The notes beneath the pieces were generated by a model. It saw only the letters and a list, made by a program, of their open reading frames with translations, made no database searches and had not been told where the DNA came from. The translations under genes were made by a program, and so were the position numbers. From Pseudomonadota bacterium (GTDB taxonomy: Bacteria > Myxococcota_A > Polyangia > Polyangiales > Polyangiaceae), in contig JAEXCN010000497.1 in assembly GCA_023402175.1 (NCBI GenBank), forward strand, positions 19,312 to 83,311: a stretch of DNA of 64,000 nucleotides, in the 5' to 3' direction. Shown here one piece after another: positions 25,429 through 35,317 of this stretch. Every line of letters starts with the position of its first letter. The first letter of the stretch is position 1.

Positions 25429-25911
25429 CCATCCTCCGTCGCCCGTCCCTCCTCTATTGGAGTTGCCGGGCGCGCACTTATCGAACCGAGAGAGCCGGCT
25501 TCGCGGGCTAGCTGCACCCGTCCGCCACGCGCGGAACGAGACTCCTAGCGGATTTCTTCCCCAGACCCAACACTCCCGTTTTTCCCGGGGGAACCGTGAG
25601 GCGGCACCCTGAACACGGCGAGATCCCACGAGAAGACGTGAGACTCCCTCGGAGGCGCATCCTAATCGCGGACCTTGGGCTGTCAACGTATCGACAGGTC
25701 GCGTTTACAGGCGTCGCAGCGCGTGCGGCCCGCTCGATCTCAGCGGCACTCCCCCGGCCGCCCTGCCGTCGCAGGCGGCGGCCCTCGACCGTGGGACCCA
25801 AAACGCTCGCGTTCGGCGGACGCACACCCCCGCTGGCCCCCGGGCCGCGACCTCGCGATCCTCGCGCTCGGGGCTCACTGCCTACGCGTCGGTCCCGGGG
25901 CGCACCGCTCG
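25429..25911. other. 483-bp gap: promoter and leader of the ABC operon
   Basis: No gene is supported. The right part holds a bulged hairpin (25756-25766 with 25771-25783, loop CGTC), about 130 bp past the beta-helix gene and possibly its terminator. The left part is the untranslated leader of the ABC operon, with a sigma-70-type promoter at 25659-25686. Confidence 0.5.
25659..25686 (-). promoter_or_regulatory. Putative housekeeping promoter of the Gld-type ABC operon
   Basis: On the minus strand TTGACA (25686-25681) and TAGGAT (25664-25659) are separated by 16 bp. The first operon ATG (25428) lies about 230 bp downstream. Confidence 0.5.
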
Positions 25912-27129
25912 TCAGAGAATGGTCGGCACCTTGATCGTCGGCGCGCTGATCCCGAGCGGCTTGTCGAGCACGCTCTTGTCGACGTCGTCGATCTGGACAT
26001 TGGCCTTGTTGTTCTGGACGACGAACTTGAGGCCCGGGCCCGGCTCCACCTTGCCCCCGACGATGATGATCCCGACCTCGGTCCCGTCGACGACTCCGGC
26101 GGCGCGCTCGTTGGCGGCGAAGTTCGTTCGCTCGATCTTGAAGTCCGTCGAGCCGCTGTAGATCCCGATGCCGTCGCCGATCAGCTCGTTCGTCGCGAGG
26201 TTCGTGGGGACCGGGGACGCGACGGTCTCCTTCACCGAGCCGCCGACGATGATGATCCCCTTCAGCTCGACCCCGCCCACGCCGACGATCCGGTTCTTCT
26301 GGATGTCCGTGCTCTGGATCTCGAGGGCCGGAGCATCGAGCGTCCCCTGGAGGCCCTGGGCCCAGATACCGCGCTCGCGATTCTCCGAAACGATCGACGA
26401 AAGGATGACCGCCCGCGTCGACGCGCCGTCGAGGAGCACGCCCGTTCCCTCGTTCTTCTCGACGGTCACCTCTTGCAGCTCGACGCGCGCACCGCTCACG
26501 ACGATGAGACCTGCGCCGGCGGATAGCGACGTCCCGCCGTTCTCGGCGATGCGTCCGTGCTTCATGACGACGCTCACGCCGTCGCCGCTGACGTACACGC
26601 CATAGGCGTTCTTCTCGGCGATCACGTTCTCGAGCGTCACCTGGCTCGCGCCCTTCTCGGGCAGGATCGCGATCCCGGCGTTCTTCGAGCCCGTCACCTT
26701 GACGTCGAAGATCCTCACGTCCGCACCGGTGACGGAGACGCCGATCTTCGGAGAAGCGAGCACGTCGATATTTCCGAGCTGCGCCCGCGCGGAGAGGAAG
26801 ACGGCGCTCGAGCCCGCCGGCCCCGTGACGGTGATCGATGCGTGTTTGCCCTTCGCGCCGACGAGCGCGACACCTTCCTTCACGACCACCGGAAGGGGCG
26901 ACGAGAGCGCGCCGGTCACGACGACGCAGGCGCCTGCGCTCGAATTCGTCACGCCGTCGAGGAGCGACTTCTCGTCGGTCGCACGCACGACGCTCTGACA
27001 CGCGACCGTGTCGGGCGGGGCGTTCTCGTCGTCGTCCGAGCTGCATCCCGTCGACAGACCGGAGTGGGCAGCGGCGAGCAAGGAGAACAGGACGAGGGCG
27101 AACCGGGGCGCGTGGGAGCTCGAGACCAT
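25912..27129 (-). CDS. Right-handed beta-helix lipoprotein
   Basis: A 405-residue secreted protein with a lipoprotein signal (LFSLLAAAHSGLSTGC) and a short acidic linker (SSDDDENAPPD). Residues about 90-380 are a regular series of short strands with asparagine and valine ladders (GIAILPEKGASQVTLENVIA, YGVYVSGDGVSVVMKHGRIA, GTGVLLDGASTRAVILSSIV), each about 20-25 residues, the pattern of pectate-lyase-type parallel beta-helices. No catalytic residues can be identified, so it may be adhesive or structural rather than enzymatic. It starts 15 bp after the large kinase/cyclase gene and is probably in the same transcript. ATG 27129 has AAGGGG nine bases before it. Confidence 0.82.
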   Translation of the reverse strand: MVSSSHAPRFALVLFSLLAAAHSGLSTGCSSDDDENAPPDTVACQSVVRATDEKSLLDGVTNSSAGACVVVTGALSSPLPVVVKEGVALVGAKGKHASITVTGPAGSSAVFLSARAQLGNIDVLASPKIGVSVTGADVRIFDVKVTGSKNAGIAILPEKGASQVTLENVIAEKNAYGVYVSGDGVSVVMKHGRIAENGGTSLSAGAGLIVVSGARVELQEVTVEKNEGTGVLLDGASTRAVILSSIVSENRERGIWAQGLQGTLDAPALEIQSTDIQKNRIVGVGGVELKGIIIVGGSVKETVASPVPTNLATNELIGDGIGIYSGSTDFKIERTNFAANERAAGVVDGTEVGIIIVGGKVEPGPGLKFVVQNNKANVQIDDVDKSVLDKPLGISAPTIKVPTIL

Positions 27130-27144
27130 TGCAGGCAACCCCTT

Positions 27145-30100
27145 CTACGTGTCGACGGTGGCGTTGCTTCCCTGGCCGAAGCGCTTCGCCACGGATTCCG
27201 CGGCGTTGCTCTGGCCGAGCGATGCCAGCCTGGCACACGCCTCCTCCTTGTGCCACCTCGCTCTCTCGAACGCGTCTCGACTGCGTGAGGCATGGAGCTT
27301 CGCGAGGAACGCATCCATCGCCGTCGCATGCGCCATGGCGACGAACATCGCATTCTTCGAGCGCTCCGCGGCATCGATCGCCGAGAGCGCCCGATCGACC
27401 GCAGCGTCGACGGCGCCCCGGGCGAGCTCGACCTCCGCGAGGGCACGCGCGCTGTCGGCGAGCACGTCGACGTACCCGCCCTCCTCGGCGAGGCGACACG
27501 CGAGATCGAGCTGGGCGGCCGCGGCGTCGTGCTCTCCGAGGGCGAGCTTCGCCTGTCCGAGATTGGAGTGCCCGATCGCTTCGCGCGCGACCCAGCGCGC
27601 CTTCTTCGCCGCGGCGAGCGCGCGCTCGTAATACATCGCCGCGGCCACGAAGTCGCCGCGCGTGTACGCGATGCCGCCGAGGTTCACGAAGCCATCAGGC
27701 ATGCCTTGCGTGTCTCCCGCGAGCTCACGGAGCTCGAGCGCCGCCTCGAACGCGTCTTTCGCGTTTGCGAGCTCGCCTGCGTGGAAGTGGATCGCGCCGC
27801 GGGCGTCCTCGAGACGCGCCATCCCGACGTGCCAGCTCGCATCGCGGACGTGGAGCTCCCGACCTACGCGAATGCCTTCGTCGACGTCGCGCTTTGCACC
27901 TTCGCGATCGCCACGCGCGGACCGCTGGAACGCACGCGCCGCGTAGACGCGCATGTGGAGCAAGCTCGAAGGCTGCACCTTACAAGCATCGGCAGCACGA
28001 CCGAGCACCTCGATCGACTCGTCGATGCGTCCGTACTCTTTCAGCACGAGCCCGCGCTCGAGAAGAAGCCACCCGTGGACGGCGTCGTCGTCGCTCACCC
28101 CCGCGCTTCGCAGGTCCTGCTCGGCGGCATCGAGGGACCGGAGCGCATCCTCGAAGCGACCGGTACGCGCCTCCGCTGCGGCGCGCTCACGGAGCACGCC
28201 CGCACGCGCGATGCGTTCGTCGGGGCTCGTGTCGTCCTTCCAGAGCGCGCTCACGCGATCGAAGAAGCCGATCGCCTCGGGGTACGCGCAGACGTTCACC
28301 GCATGCCGGGCGGCGTTCAGATACAGCCGCCGCGCACGCGGTCGCTCGCCCGCCGCCTCGAGGTGCTGCGCGAGGTTGGCCTGCCCGCCTTCCCAGAGCT
28401 CACCGCGGCCGGAGAGCCAGTCCGCGACCTTGCGATGCAAGAGCGCGGTCTGCGCGCGCGGCACGAGCTCGTAGGCGGCGTCGCAGAGCGCCTGCGTCGC
28501 AAACGACAGCTCGCGCTCGCCGGAGACGCTCGACGTCGGCTGCACTTTCACGAGCGCACGCGCGCGGAGCGCATCGAGGCTCGTCATCAGGTCGTAGGGG
28601 GAGCCCCCCTCTTCCCCACGAGGAGGGAGGAGCTCCTCGAGGAGGCCGACCCAGAACACGCGACCGACGACGGACGCGACCTTCAGGATCTCCTTCTGCG
28701 CCGGCAACAGACCATCGAGCCGCGCCTGCAAGACTCCGCGGACCGTGTCGGGGAGATCGAGCTTCGCGGACCGGCTCTTGTCCCATTTCACCGGGACGTG
28801 CTGCTCGTCGACCCAGAGCGCGCCGCGATCGACGAGCAAGCGGACGAGCTCCTTGCACAGCTCGGGGTTGCCCTCTGCGCGACGGATGATCTCGCGCTTG
28901 ATGTCGCGCGGGAAGTTCGGCACCTGCCGGAACAGATCGTCGAGGAAGCGCTCCATCACCTCCTCGCTGAACGGCGCGAGCTCGATCTTCGTGCGTACCT
29001 CCGCGCCCGTAAGGAGCTGCGGGATCTGCTCGGCGCGCTCCGGGCGTGCCGAGATGACGATGAAGACGCGCTCTCGGCGCAGTGAGCGGATCAGATACTG
29101 GAGCAGATCGAGCGAGGGCCTATCGCTCCACTGCACCTGCTCGACGAGCATCACGACGGGACGTGTGCGTGCGAGCTTGCGGAGCCAGTCCGCGAACGCG
29201 CTCACGGTGCGCGTCGCGTCGGTCGAGAGCTCCGTCTCGAGCAGCGGAGCGACCGGCGTGGGCGCGACGAGATCGGCGAGGAGGCGACCGGCGTCACGGC
29301 CGTCCTCGATCTCGGGCACATCCCACGCCTTTGCGACCGCATCGACGACGCGCGCGCGGACGGCTTCCGGCGATTCGTCGACACGCACGTTGAACCGCGC
29401 GCGGAGCATCTTCCCCACGAAGCCGAGCGGCGTGCCGCCGAGCACCCGGGTCGCATGGAGGACGTGTGGAGTCGGCTCTCGTGCGGCGAGCGCAATCCGG
29501 AGCTGCTTGAGGAGATGCCCCTTGCCGAGGCCCATCTCTCCGACGATCTCCGCGACGCGCAGCGCCCCCGTATCGGCGTGCGGGCGCGACGCGCCGGCCG
29601 CGACGGAGTCGTAGAGCCGGAGCAGCAGCTCGAGCTCCGCGTGTCGTGCGAAGAACGGCGTCCCCGAGGCGCTACGGAGGCGGACCGAGCTCGCGGGCTC
29701 GTCATGCCGTTCGCGTTCGATGCGGAAGACGGGGACGGGGTCGCCTCCGCTCTTCATCTGCAGCGGCGACACGCTCACGAGCTCGAAATCGTCGTGCACG
29801 AGGCGCTCGGTCGGACCGCCGACGAGGATTTCGCCCGGCTGTGCGGCCTCCTCGATGCGGCTCGCGAGGTTCACCGTTGCGCCCATGATGTCGGGCGACG
29901 CGCGTGTGCCGACGCCGACCGAGCCGACCATCACGAGGCCGGTGTTCACGCCGACGCGGAGCGCAACGTCGTCGTGGCCGCGAGCGCTCGCGACCTCGCG
30001 GACGCGTGCGGTCATCGCAATCGCTGCGCGCACGGCGCGGACCGCGTCGTCCTCGTGGGCGACCGGGACGCCGAACACGGCCATGACTTTGTCGCCGATG

Positions 30101-31302
30101 TACTTGAGGACCGTCCCTCCCTCGCGCTCGATCTCGCGCGACAGCGGCTCGAAGAACGCCTTCGCGAGCTCGTGGACGCTGTCGGGCTCGAGATCGTTCG
30201 AGAGCGCGCTGAACCCGACGATGTCGCCGAAGAGGACGGTCGCGAGCTTTCGCTCTTCCGCCCAGCGACCGCTGCCGAGCCCCGAGCCGGGCGGCTGCGA
30301 GCCCATGGCTGCGAGCATGGAGGAGGGCGCGTTCGAGATCGCCGCCGAAGGTTCTCCAGGTCCGGTCGCGATCGACGAGCGGACCGGCAGCGCCGAGCGA
30401 AGCGCACTCTGCATCGCTCGCGCATTCGGCCACCGATCTTCCTTCTTGAACGCGAGCGCGCGATCGACGACGTCGACGAGCGATTTCGGTGCATCGGGCG
30501 CGACGTGCGCGAGCGATTTCGCCTCCGCCGTCGCCGCGGCGATCACCACCTCCATGTGCGTCTTCGCGTCATGGACGATCCGGCCCGAGACGAGCATGAA
30601 GATCGTCGCACCGACTGCCCAGATGTCGCTCGATGCGTCGACGTCGTCGGTCCGCCCGAGCGCTTGCTCCGGCGGCATGAATGCCGGCGTGCCGATCGTG
30701 ACGCCGGTGCGCGTCCGCAGATGAGGCATCGCACCGGCTTCGACCGACTCTTCGATCCCGCTCGCGGCACGAAGGCGCGCGATACCGAAGTCGAGGACCT
30801 TCACGACGCCATGGCCGGTCGTCGACGGCCTCGTGAGGAACACGTTCTCGGGCTTCACGTCGCGATGGACGATCCCCGATGGATGCGCGGCGGCGAGCAC
30901 GTCGAGCAGCCCATCGGCGAGGACCGCGACGTCCTCGAGCGGGAGACGCCCGCCGAGACGCCGGAGGCGCGCATCCGCGGTCTCGCCTTCGAGCAGCTCC
31001 ATCACGAGGAAGGCCGCACCGTCCTCGGTCTCGTCGTCGTCGAGCACGCGGACGACGCCAGGATGATTGACCGCGTTCGCGACGTAGCCCTCGCGAGCGA
31101 AGCGCGCGCGGATGTCGCCGAGCATCGAGAGCTGCGGATGAAGGATCTTCAGCGCGACGCGGCTCCCGTTTCGATGCGTTGCCGCATAGACCGCGCCCAT
31201 CCCGCCGACGCCGAGCAGCTTGTCGACGCGCCACTTGCCCTTGATGCGCGTGCCGACCCGGGCCTGTGCAGCGTCGCTGAGGCTCGGATGGATCGAAGGC
31301 AT
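27145..31302 (-). CDS. Ser/Thr kinase - adenylyl cyclase - ATPase - TPR multidomain protein
   Basis: A 1385-residue sensor. Kinase domain (24-300): GVGGMGAVY 31-39, K52, HRDVKPEN 146-153, DFG 171-173. Class III cyclase domain (350-520): metal aspartates D360 (LFGDIVGFS) and D404, adenine-selecting K400 and D471, transition-state N478 and R482, a complete adenylyl-cyclase set at canonical spacing. An AAA/STAND-like ATPase follows (about 550-900); its P-loop reads GEMGLGKGH, with Gly 595 where Ser/Thr is expected, so ATP binding may be weak. The C-terminal 400 residues are TPR-like helices (FVNLGGIAYTRGDFVAAAMY). No membrane segment. Kinases with this cyclase-ATPase-TPR tail are known in myxobacteria. 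Downstream of a GAF histidine kinase, probably one operon. Confidence 0.93.
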   Translation of the reverse strand: MPSIHPSLSDAAQARVGTRIKGKWRVDKLLGVGGMGAVYAATHRNGSRVALKILHPQLSMLGDIRARFAREGYVANAVNHPGVVRVLDDDETEDGAAFLVMELLEGETADARLRRLGGRLPLEDVAVLADGLLDVLAAAHPSGIVHRDVKPENVFLTRPSTTGHGVVKVLDFGIARLRAASGIEESVEAGAMPHLRTRTGVTIGTPAFMPPEQALGRTDDVDASSDIWAVGATIFMLVSGRIVHDAKTHMEVVIAAATAEAKSLAHVAPDAPKSLVDVVDRALAFKKEDRWPNARAMQSALRSALPVRSSIATGPGEPSAAISNAPSSMLAAMGSQPPGSGLGSGRWAEERKLATVLFGDIVGFSALSNDLEPDSVHELAKAFFEPLSREIEREGGTVLKYIGDKVMAVFGVPVAHEDDAVRAVRAAIAMTARVREVASARGHDDVALRVGVNTGLVMVGSVGVGTRASPDIMGATVNLASRIEEAAQPGEILVGGPTERLVHDDFELVSVSPLQMKSGGDPVPVFRIERERHDEPASSVRLRSASGTPFFARHAELELLLRLYDSVAAGASRPHADTGALRVAEIVGEMGLGKGHLLKQLRIALAAREPTPHVLHATRVLGGTPLGFVGKMLRARFNVRVDESPEAVRARVVDAVAKAWDVPEIEDGRDAGRLLADLVAPTPVAPLLETELSTDATRTVSAFADWLRKLARTRPVVMLVEQVQWSDRPSLDLLQYLIRSLRRERVFIVISARPERAEQIPQLLTGAEVRTKIELAPFSEEVMERFLDDLFRQVPNFPRDIKREIIRRAEGNPELCKELVRLLVDRGALWVDEQHVPVKWDKSRSAKLDLPDTVRGVLQARLDGLLPAQKEILKVASVVGRVFWVGLLEELLPPRGEEGGSPYDLMTSLDALRARALVKVQPTSSVSGERELSFATQALCDAAYELVPRAQTALLHRKVADWLSGRGELWEGGQANLAQHLEAAGERPRARRLYLNAARHAVNVCAYPEAIGFFDRVSALWKDDTSPDERIARAGVLRERAAAEARTGRFEDALRSLDAAEQDLRSAGVSDDDAVHGWLLLERGLVLKEYGRIDESIEVLGRAADACKVQPSSLLHMRVYAARAFQRSARGDREGAKRDVDEGIRVGRELHVRDASWHVGMARLEDARGAIHFHAGELANAKDAFEAALELRELAGDTQGMPDGFVNLGGIAYTRGDFVAAAMYYERALAAAKKARWVAREAIGHSNLGQAKLALGEHDAAAAQLDLACRLAEEGGYVDVLADSARALAEVELARGAVDAAVDRALSAIDAAERSKNAMFVAMAHATAMDAFLAKLHASRSRDAFERARWHKEEACARLASLGQSNAAESVAKRFGQGSNATVDT

Positions 31303-31357
31303 GCCTAGGCATGCAGGCTACTACCAGCGGCACGCACCCGCCATCGCGCCGACTTCG

Positions 31358-33139
31358 TCAGGCGATCTTCGGCGGCTCGGAGTCTGCGTCGATAGGGAGC
31401 TGGAGGGTCACGCGAGTGCCCTGCTGGCCATCGGGACCGAGCTCGATGCAACCGCCGTGGGCGTCGACGATGCTCTTCACGATCGCGAGCCCGAGACCGG
31501 TCCCCGTCGCCTTGGTCGTGAAGAACGGCTCGAACACGCGCCTCGCGATCGCCGGCGCGATGCCGGGACCAGTATCGGCGACCTCGATCCGTGCGATGCG
31601 CCGGCCCGCGCGCGCGTCGACGGCCGCTCGAATGACGACGCTTCCCGAGCTGCCCGCGGCCTGCGCGCCATTGACGAGCAGGTTCACGAGAGCGCGCCGC
31701 AACATCGCGTGATCGAGGCTCATCCGAGGGAAGTCCGGCGGCACCTCCGAGCGGATGGCGGCGCACTCGGGTCCGAGCTGCTGCGTGGCGGCGCTCAGGG
31801 CTCCGTCGACGACGTCGGTGAGCGAGTGTCGCTCGAGCGCGGGAGTGACCGGGCGCGCGAAGTCGAGCAGCTCGCGCACGAGCCTGTCGAGCCGCCTCGC
31901 CTCTTCACCCATGATTGCGAGGAGCACGGCGGCGTCGCCGGATTTCGGCATCGTCTTCCCGAGCGTGCCGAGCGAGTTGAAGAGCACCCCGAGCGGGTTC
32001 CTCACCTCGTGGGCGAGCGTCGCCGCGAGCTGTCCGATCGCAGCGAGGCGCTCGCGCTTCACGAGCTCCTCCTGCGCACGTGCGAGCCTCTCGTAGCCTT
32101 GCTTTACCTCTTCGAACAGGCGCGCATTCGCGACGGCCGTCGCGACCTGCGTCGCGATGAGCTCCGCACGCCCGATCTCCGACGTGCTCCACGTGCGCGG
32201 CCGTCGCGTATCGTCGATGACGACGGCGCCAATCGGCTCGCCGGTCGCGATCAGCGGCATCGCGAGGAGGCTCTTCTCCTCGAAGCGCCGGACGAGCTCT
32301 CTCTGCACAGCGTCCGACGCTTCGACGTCCTCGATGACGATCGTCTTCCGAGCCCGCAGCGCTTGCGCAGCGATCGACATCGCGGAGATCGGGATCGTGC
32401 TCGTTCGGACGAAGTCGCGCCATTCAGGGTTCGAGCACGACACGCCTCGGAGCATCGTCCCGTCCTCGTCGAGGAGGAGGACGAATGCGTTCGACGCGTC
32501 GACCATCCGCGCGAGCATCTTCGCAGACAGCTCGAGCCGAGCATCGAGCGAGAGCGTGGCCGTGAGCGTCCGCGCCACCTCGAGCAACATGCCCATCTCG
32601 TCGAGACGAGAGCTCGCGTCGGCAAAGAGGCGCGCATTCTCGAAGTGGACGACGAGCAAGTCGGACAGGATCTCGGCGAGCCGGAGCTCCCGCGGCGTGT
32701 ACGGTCGATCGGTCCCTCGCCAGACGTTCAGCGAGCCGGTCGGGCGCTCTCGGGCGTGCAGCGGCAAGGTCGCGATGTGCACGACCCCTGCGTCGCGGAG
32801 CGCATCTCGAGCCGGGGTCGGAAACGACGCCACCGGGGAGCTCGTTGCCTTGCGCGCCGCGAGGCTGTGGCCTGTCCAGGTGCCTTCGACGTCGATGCGG
32901 GCGGGAGCGTGATCGATGACGCCGGGCACGTGCTCGGACGCGGTCTTGACCAACGTCGTCCGCTCGCGATCGAGCTGATAGACGACCGCGCCGTCGCTCT
33001 CGGTGACGAGCATCGCCGTCCGGAGAGCCGCCGAGACGAGTTGATGGTAGTCACCGCTCACGCCCACGTGGGCGATCTTGCGAACGGCGTCGACGAGGAG
33101 GAGCAGATCCTCCTTCGACGGCTCGGTGTCGCTGGACAT
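31358..33139 (-). CDS. Soluble GAF-domain sensor histidine kinase
   Basis: A 593-residue kinase with two GAF domains (about 35-175 and 195-345) and a full transmitter: H-box LAHEVRNPLG (phospho-His near 385), N-box LVNLLVNGAQA, G1 VADTGPGI, F-box FEPFFTTK and G2 GTGLGLAI. There are no transmembrane helices, so it senses a cytoplasmic signal such as a nucleotide, redox state or a small ligand through GAF. No response regulator is adjacent; the receiver-tagged kinase at 4513-6042 is the only receiver in the window. ATG 33139 is used; GTG and TTG codons immediately upstream are in frame. It lies between adenosine deaminase and the large kinase/cyclase gene, all on the same strand with short gaps. 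Confidence 0.92.
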   Translation of the reverse strand: MSSDTEPSKEDLLLLVDAVRKIAHVGVSGDYHQLVSAALRTAMLVTESDGAVVYQLDRERTTLVKTASEHVPGVIDHAPARIDVEGTWTGHSLAARKATSSPVASFPTPARDALRDAGVVHIATLPLHARERPTGSLNVWRGTDRPYTPRELRLAEILSDLLVVHFENARLFADASSRLDEMGMLLEVARTLTATLSLDARLELSAKMLARMVDASNAFVLLLDEDGTMLRGVSCSNPEWRDFVRTSTIPISAMSIAAQALRARKTIVIEDVEASDAVQRELVRRFEEKSLLAMPLIATGEPIGAVVIDDTRRPRTWSTSEIGRAELIATQVATAVANARLFEEVKQGYERLARAQEELVKRERLAAIGQLAATLAHEVRNPLGVLFNSLGTLGKTMPKSGDAAVLLAIMGEEARRLDRLVRELLDFARPVTPALERHSLTDVVDGALSAATQQLGPECAAIRSEVPPDFPRMSLDHAMLRRALVNLLVNGAQAAGSSGSVVIRAAVDARAGRRIARIEVADTGPGIAPAIARRVFEPFFTTKATGTGLGLAIVKSIVDAHGGCIELGPDGQQGTRVTLQLPIDADSEPPKIA

Positions 33140-33174
33140 CAACACTGCATCTTATGCGGCGTCGGTCGCTTCTG

Positions 33175-34308
33175 TCAGGCCTGCCCGGCCGTCGGCGGCT
33201 TCGCGCTGAGTTGCACGGTCGAAGGTGCAGGCGATGCCGAGACCGTCACATCGGACGACGACGGCATCTCGTCGGGGAACGCCTTCAGCTCTTCGCTCAC
33301 GCGGCGCAGGTACTGCTGCTTCACATGGAAGGGCAGGAACGCGCTCTTGAAGCCCGAGAGGATGATCTGCTTCAGATCCGGCAGCGAGAAGCCCAGCACC
33401 TTGTGGCAGAGCCACAGCTCCTTCGACACCGTCGTGTCGGTGACGAGGCGGTTGTCCGTGTTCACCGTCACACGCAGCCCGAGGTTCTTGTAAAGCTTGA
33501 TGGGGTGGCTCGCGAGGTCGCGGATGGCCCCCGTCTGCACGTTCGACGACGGGCAGCACTCGAGGCTGATGCGGTGGTCGTTGACGTAGTGGAGGAGGTC
33601 GCCGTCTTCGCGAAGTCGGCATCCGTGGCCGATGCGGTGCGCGCCGCAGACGTGAATTGCCTGGTGGATCGACTCCGGGCCGTAGGCTTCGCCGGCGTGG
33701 ATCGTGACGTTGATGTTGTTGTCGCGAACGAGCTGGAACGCCGCGCGATGGTGCTTCGCGGGGTGGTCGTATTCGGCGCCCGCGAGGTCGAACCCGACGA
33801 CGCCGCGGTTCTTGTACGCGACGGCGAGCTCCGCCATCTCGAGCGAGCTCTCGGCGGAGACGTTGCGGATCCCGCAGAGGATGACGTTCGACTCGATGCC
33901 GTACTTGTCCTGCGCCGCGCGGAGGCCTTCGAGCACGGCCTCGACGACGGTGGTGAGCTTCAGGCCGCGCCGCGTGTGCAGCATCGGCGAGTAGCGCACC
34001 TCCATGTAGCGGACGTTCTCGCGGGCAGCGTCCTCGGCGAGCTCGTAGGCGGCGCGCGTGAGCGACTCGGCGCTCTGCAACACGCGGAGCGTCACGTCGA
34101 ATGCCTTCAGGTACTCGACGAGCGAGCCGCAATTCATCCCGAGGTTCATGGCCTTGCGGAGGCCGTCCTCGTCGTGTGCGGGCAGCTCGATCCGACCCTT
34201 GTCCGCGAGATCCAGGATGGTGGCGAGACGGAGCGAGCCGTCCAGGTGGACGTGCAGATCCGTCTTGGGGAGCTTCGTGATGATCTCGAGCGGGAGTGTC
34301 GACGCCAT
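33175..34308 (-). CDS. add: Adenosine deaminase
   Basis: A 377-residue amidohydrolase with the adenosine-deaminase set: HVHLDG (metal His 19 and His 21), the HAGEA motif with catalytic Glu near 210, RIGHGCRL with the metal His, and NTDNRLVTD, the form of the last metal-Asp motif seen in many bacterial adenosine deaminases. It converts adenosine to inosine in the cytoplasm. The extra Ser/Pro-rich C-terminal tail of about 25 residues is unusual. ATG 34308 is favoured; a start five codons upstream is also open. It precedes the histidine kinase gene by 35 bp, so purine breakdown and signalling genes may be transcribed together. Confidence 0.9.
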   Translation of the reverse strand: MASTLPLEIITKLPKTDLHVHLDGSLRLATILDLADKGRIELPAHDEDGLRKAMNLGMNCGSLVEYLKAFDVTLRVLQSAESLTRAAYELAEDAARENVRYMEVRYSPMLHTRRGLKLTTVVEAVLEGLRAAQDKYGIESNVILCGIRNVSAESSLEMAELAVAYKNRGVVGFDLAGAEYDHPAKHHRAAFQLVRDNNINVTIHAGEAYGPESIHQAIHVCGAHRIGHGCRLREDGDLLHYVNDHRISLECCPSSNVQTGAIRDLASHPIKLYKNLGLRVTVNTDNRLVTDTTVSKELWLCHKVLGFSLPDLKQIILSGFKSAFLPFHVKQQYLRRVSEELKAFPDEMPSSSDVTVSASPAPSTVQLSAKPPTAGQA

Positions 34309-34358
34309 GATCGAAGCTATCACGGGATGACCTCAGCCGCGAGCGGCCCCATATATTC

Positions 34359-35201
34359 ATGAGTAGCCGCACCATGTACCGCCAGAACGACCGAACCAAG
34401 CGCTCGCCGATCGTCGTCGAGTACGTGTCGAAACGTATCCGCGCCGGCTTCCTCTTCCTGGCCGTGGTCATCGTCGCGATTGGGGCGAGCATGCTCGGCG
34501 GCATGCATGCCTCGCACGTGAGCTGCTCTCGGAGCGCCGTCCTCGACAATGGCATCTGCCAAATCCGCCGCTATGGACTCACGGGATCGATCGACGAGGT
34601 CCTGCCCGCCAGCGACATCGCTTCGTTCGAGGTGACCATCCGCACCAACTCGAAGGGGCGGCAATACGCCGACACGCGGCTCGTGATGAGCCGTGAAAGC
34701 CATCGAAGTGCGATCGAGCTCGAGACCGGTTCGTGGAGCCCCATCGACCCAAAGGACGCGCTCGCGGCCCGATCCGAGCTGGAATCGTTCCAGCGCGGTC
34801 TGGCGATGTCCGCTGACATCTGGCTGATGCCGCACCTGGTCACGATGGCCTACATGTTGGCTTTCGGCCTCGGATTCATCGCCTTCGGCGTCGTGAGCCT
34901 GCGCGAGCAGCTCGGTCAGCTCCGACCAATCCGCATCGTCATCGACCCTGAACGCGAAGTGGTGATCATGCGCCGGCAGGAGATCCCCTGGAGCGAGATC
35001 GCGCACGTCGATATCGAGGGAGGCCGCGCGCTCTACTGGGCGAGCGGGAAGAACGAATACATCCCGGGGCACCGGCTCCGGTTCGTCCGCCGCTCCGGTC
35101 CCGACATCCCCGCGACCAAGGAGTTTCGCGCCGGCGATCCGACCGCGCACGAACGAGCGCGGAGGACGATCCTGCGCGCGCTCGGACGGGACTGCGACTG
35201 A
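34359..35201 (+). CDS. Membrane protein of unknown function with two transmembrane helices
   Basis: A 280-residue protein: helix 1 at about 30-48 (FLFLAVVIVAIGASMLGGM), a soluble 100-residue beta-rich domain, helix 2 at about 165-180 (MLAFGLGFIAFGVVSL), and a C-terminal soluble domain starting RIVIDPEREVVIMRRQEIPWSEIAHVDIE. This resembles bacterial PH-like domains with an outward loop, but I cannot name a family. Divergent from the adenosine deaminase gene by 50 bp; TATATT lies directly before the ATG. A hairpin 25 bp after the stop is a likely terminator. Confidence 0.75.
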   Translation: MSSRTMYRQNDRTKRSPIVVEYVSKRIRAGFLFLAVVIVAIGASMLGGMHASHVSCSRSAVLDNGICQIRRYGLTGSIDEVLPASDIASFEVTIRTNSKGRQYADTRLVMSRESHRSAIELETGSWSPIDPKDALAARSELESFQRGLAMSADIWLMPHLVTMAYMLAFGLGFIAFGVVSLREQLGQLRPIRIVIDPEREVVIMRRQEIPWSEIAHVDIEGGRALYWASGKNEYIPGHRLRFVRRSGPDIPATKEFRAGDPTAHERARRTILRALGRDCD

Positions 35202-35226
35202 GCCGCCGCCGCTACTCCACCCGATC

Positions 35227-35256
35227 GAACCGCTCACGACGACCCGCGAGCGGTTC
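35227..35256 (+). terminator. Hairpin after the membrane-protein gene
   Basis: GAACCGCTC at 35227-35235 pairs perfectly with 35248-35256 across a 12-base loop, shortly after the stop. No long T-run follows, so the call is moderate. Confidence 0.5.
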
Positions 35257-35317
35257 TCCGAAGCTTTGTAACGGCGCCGTTGGGTCGGTCGCTGTCAGGT
35301 CGCCATGACGCTCGTGG

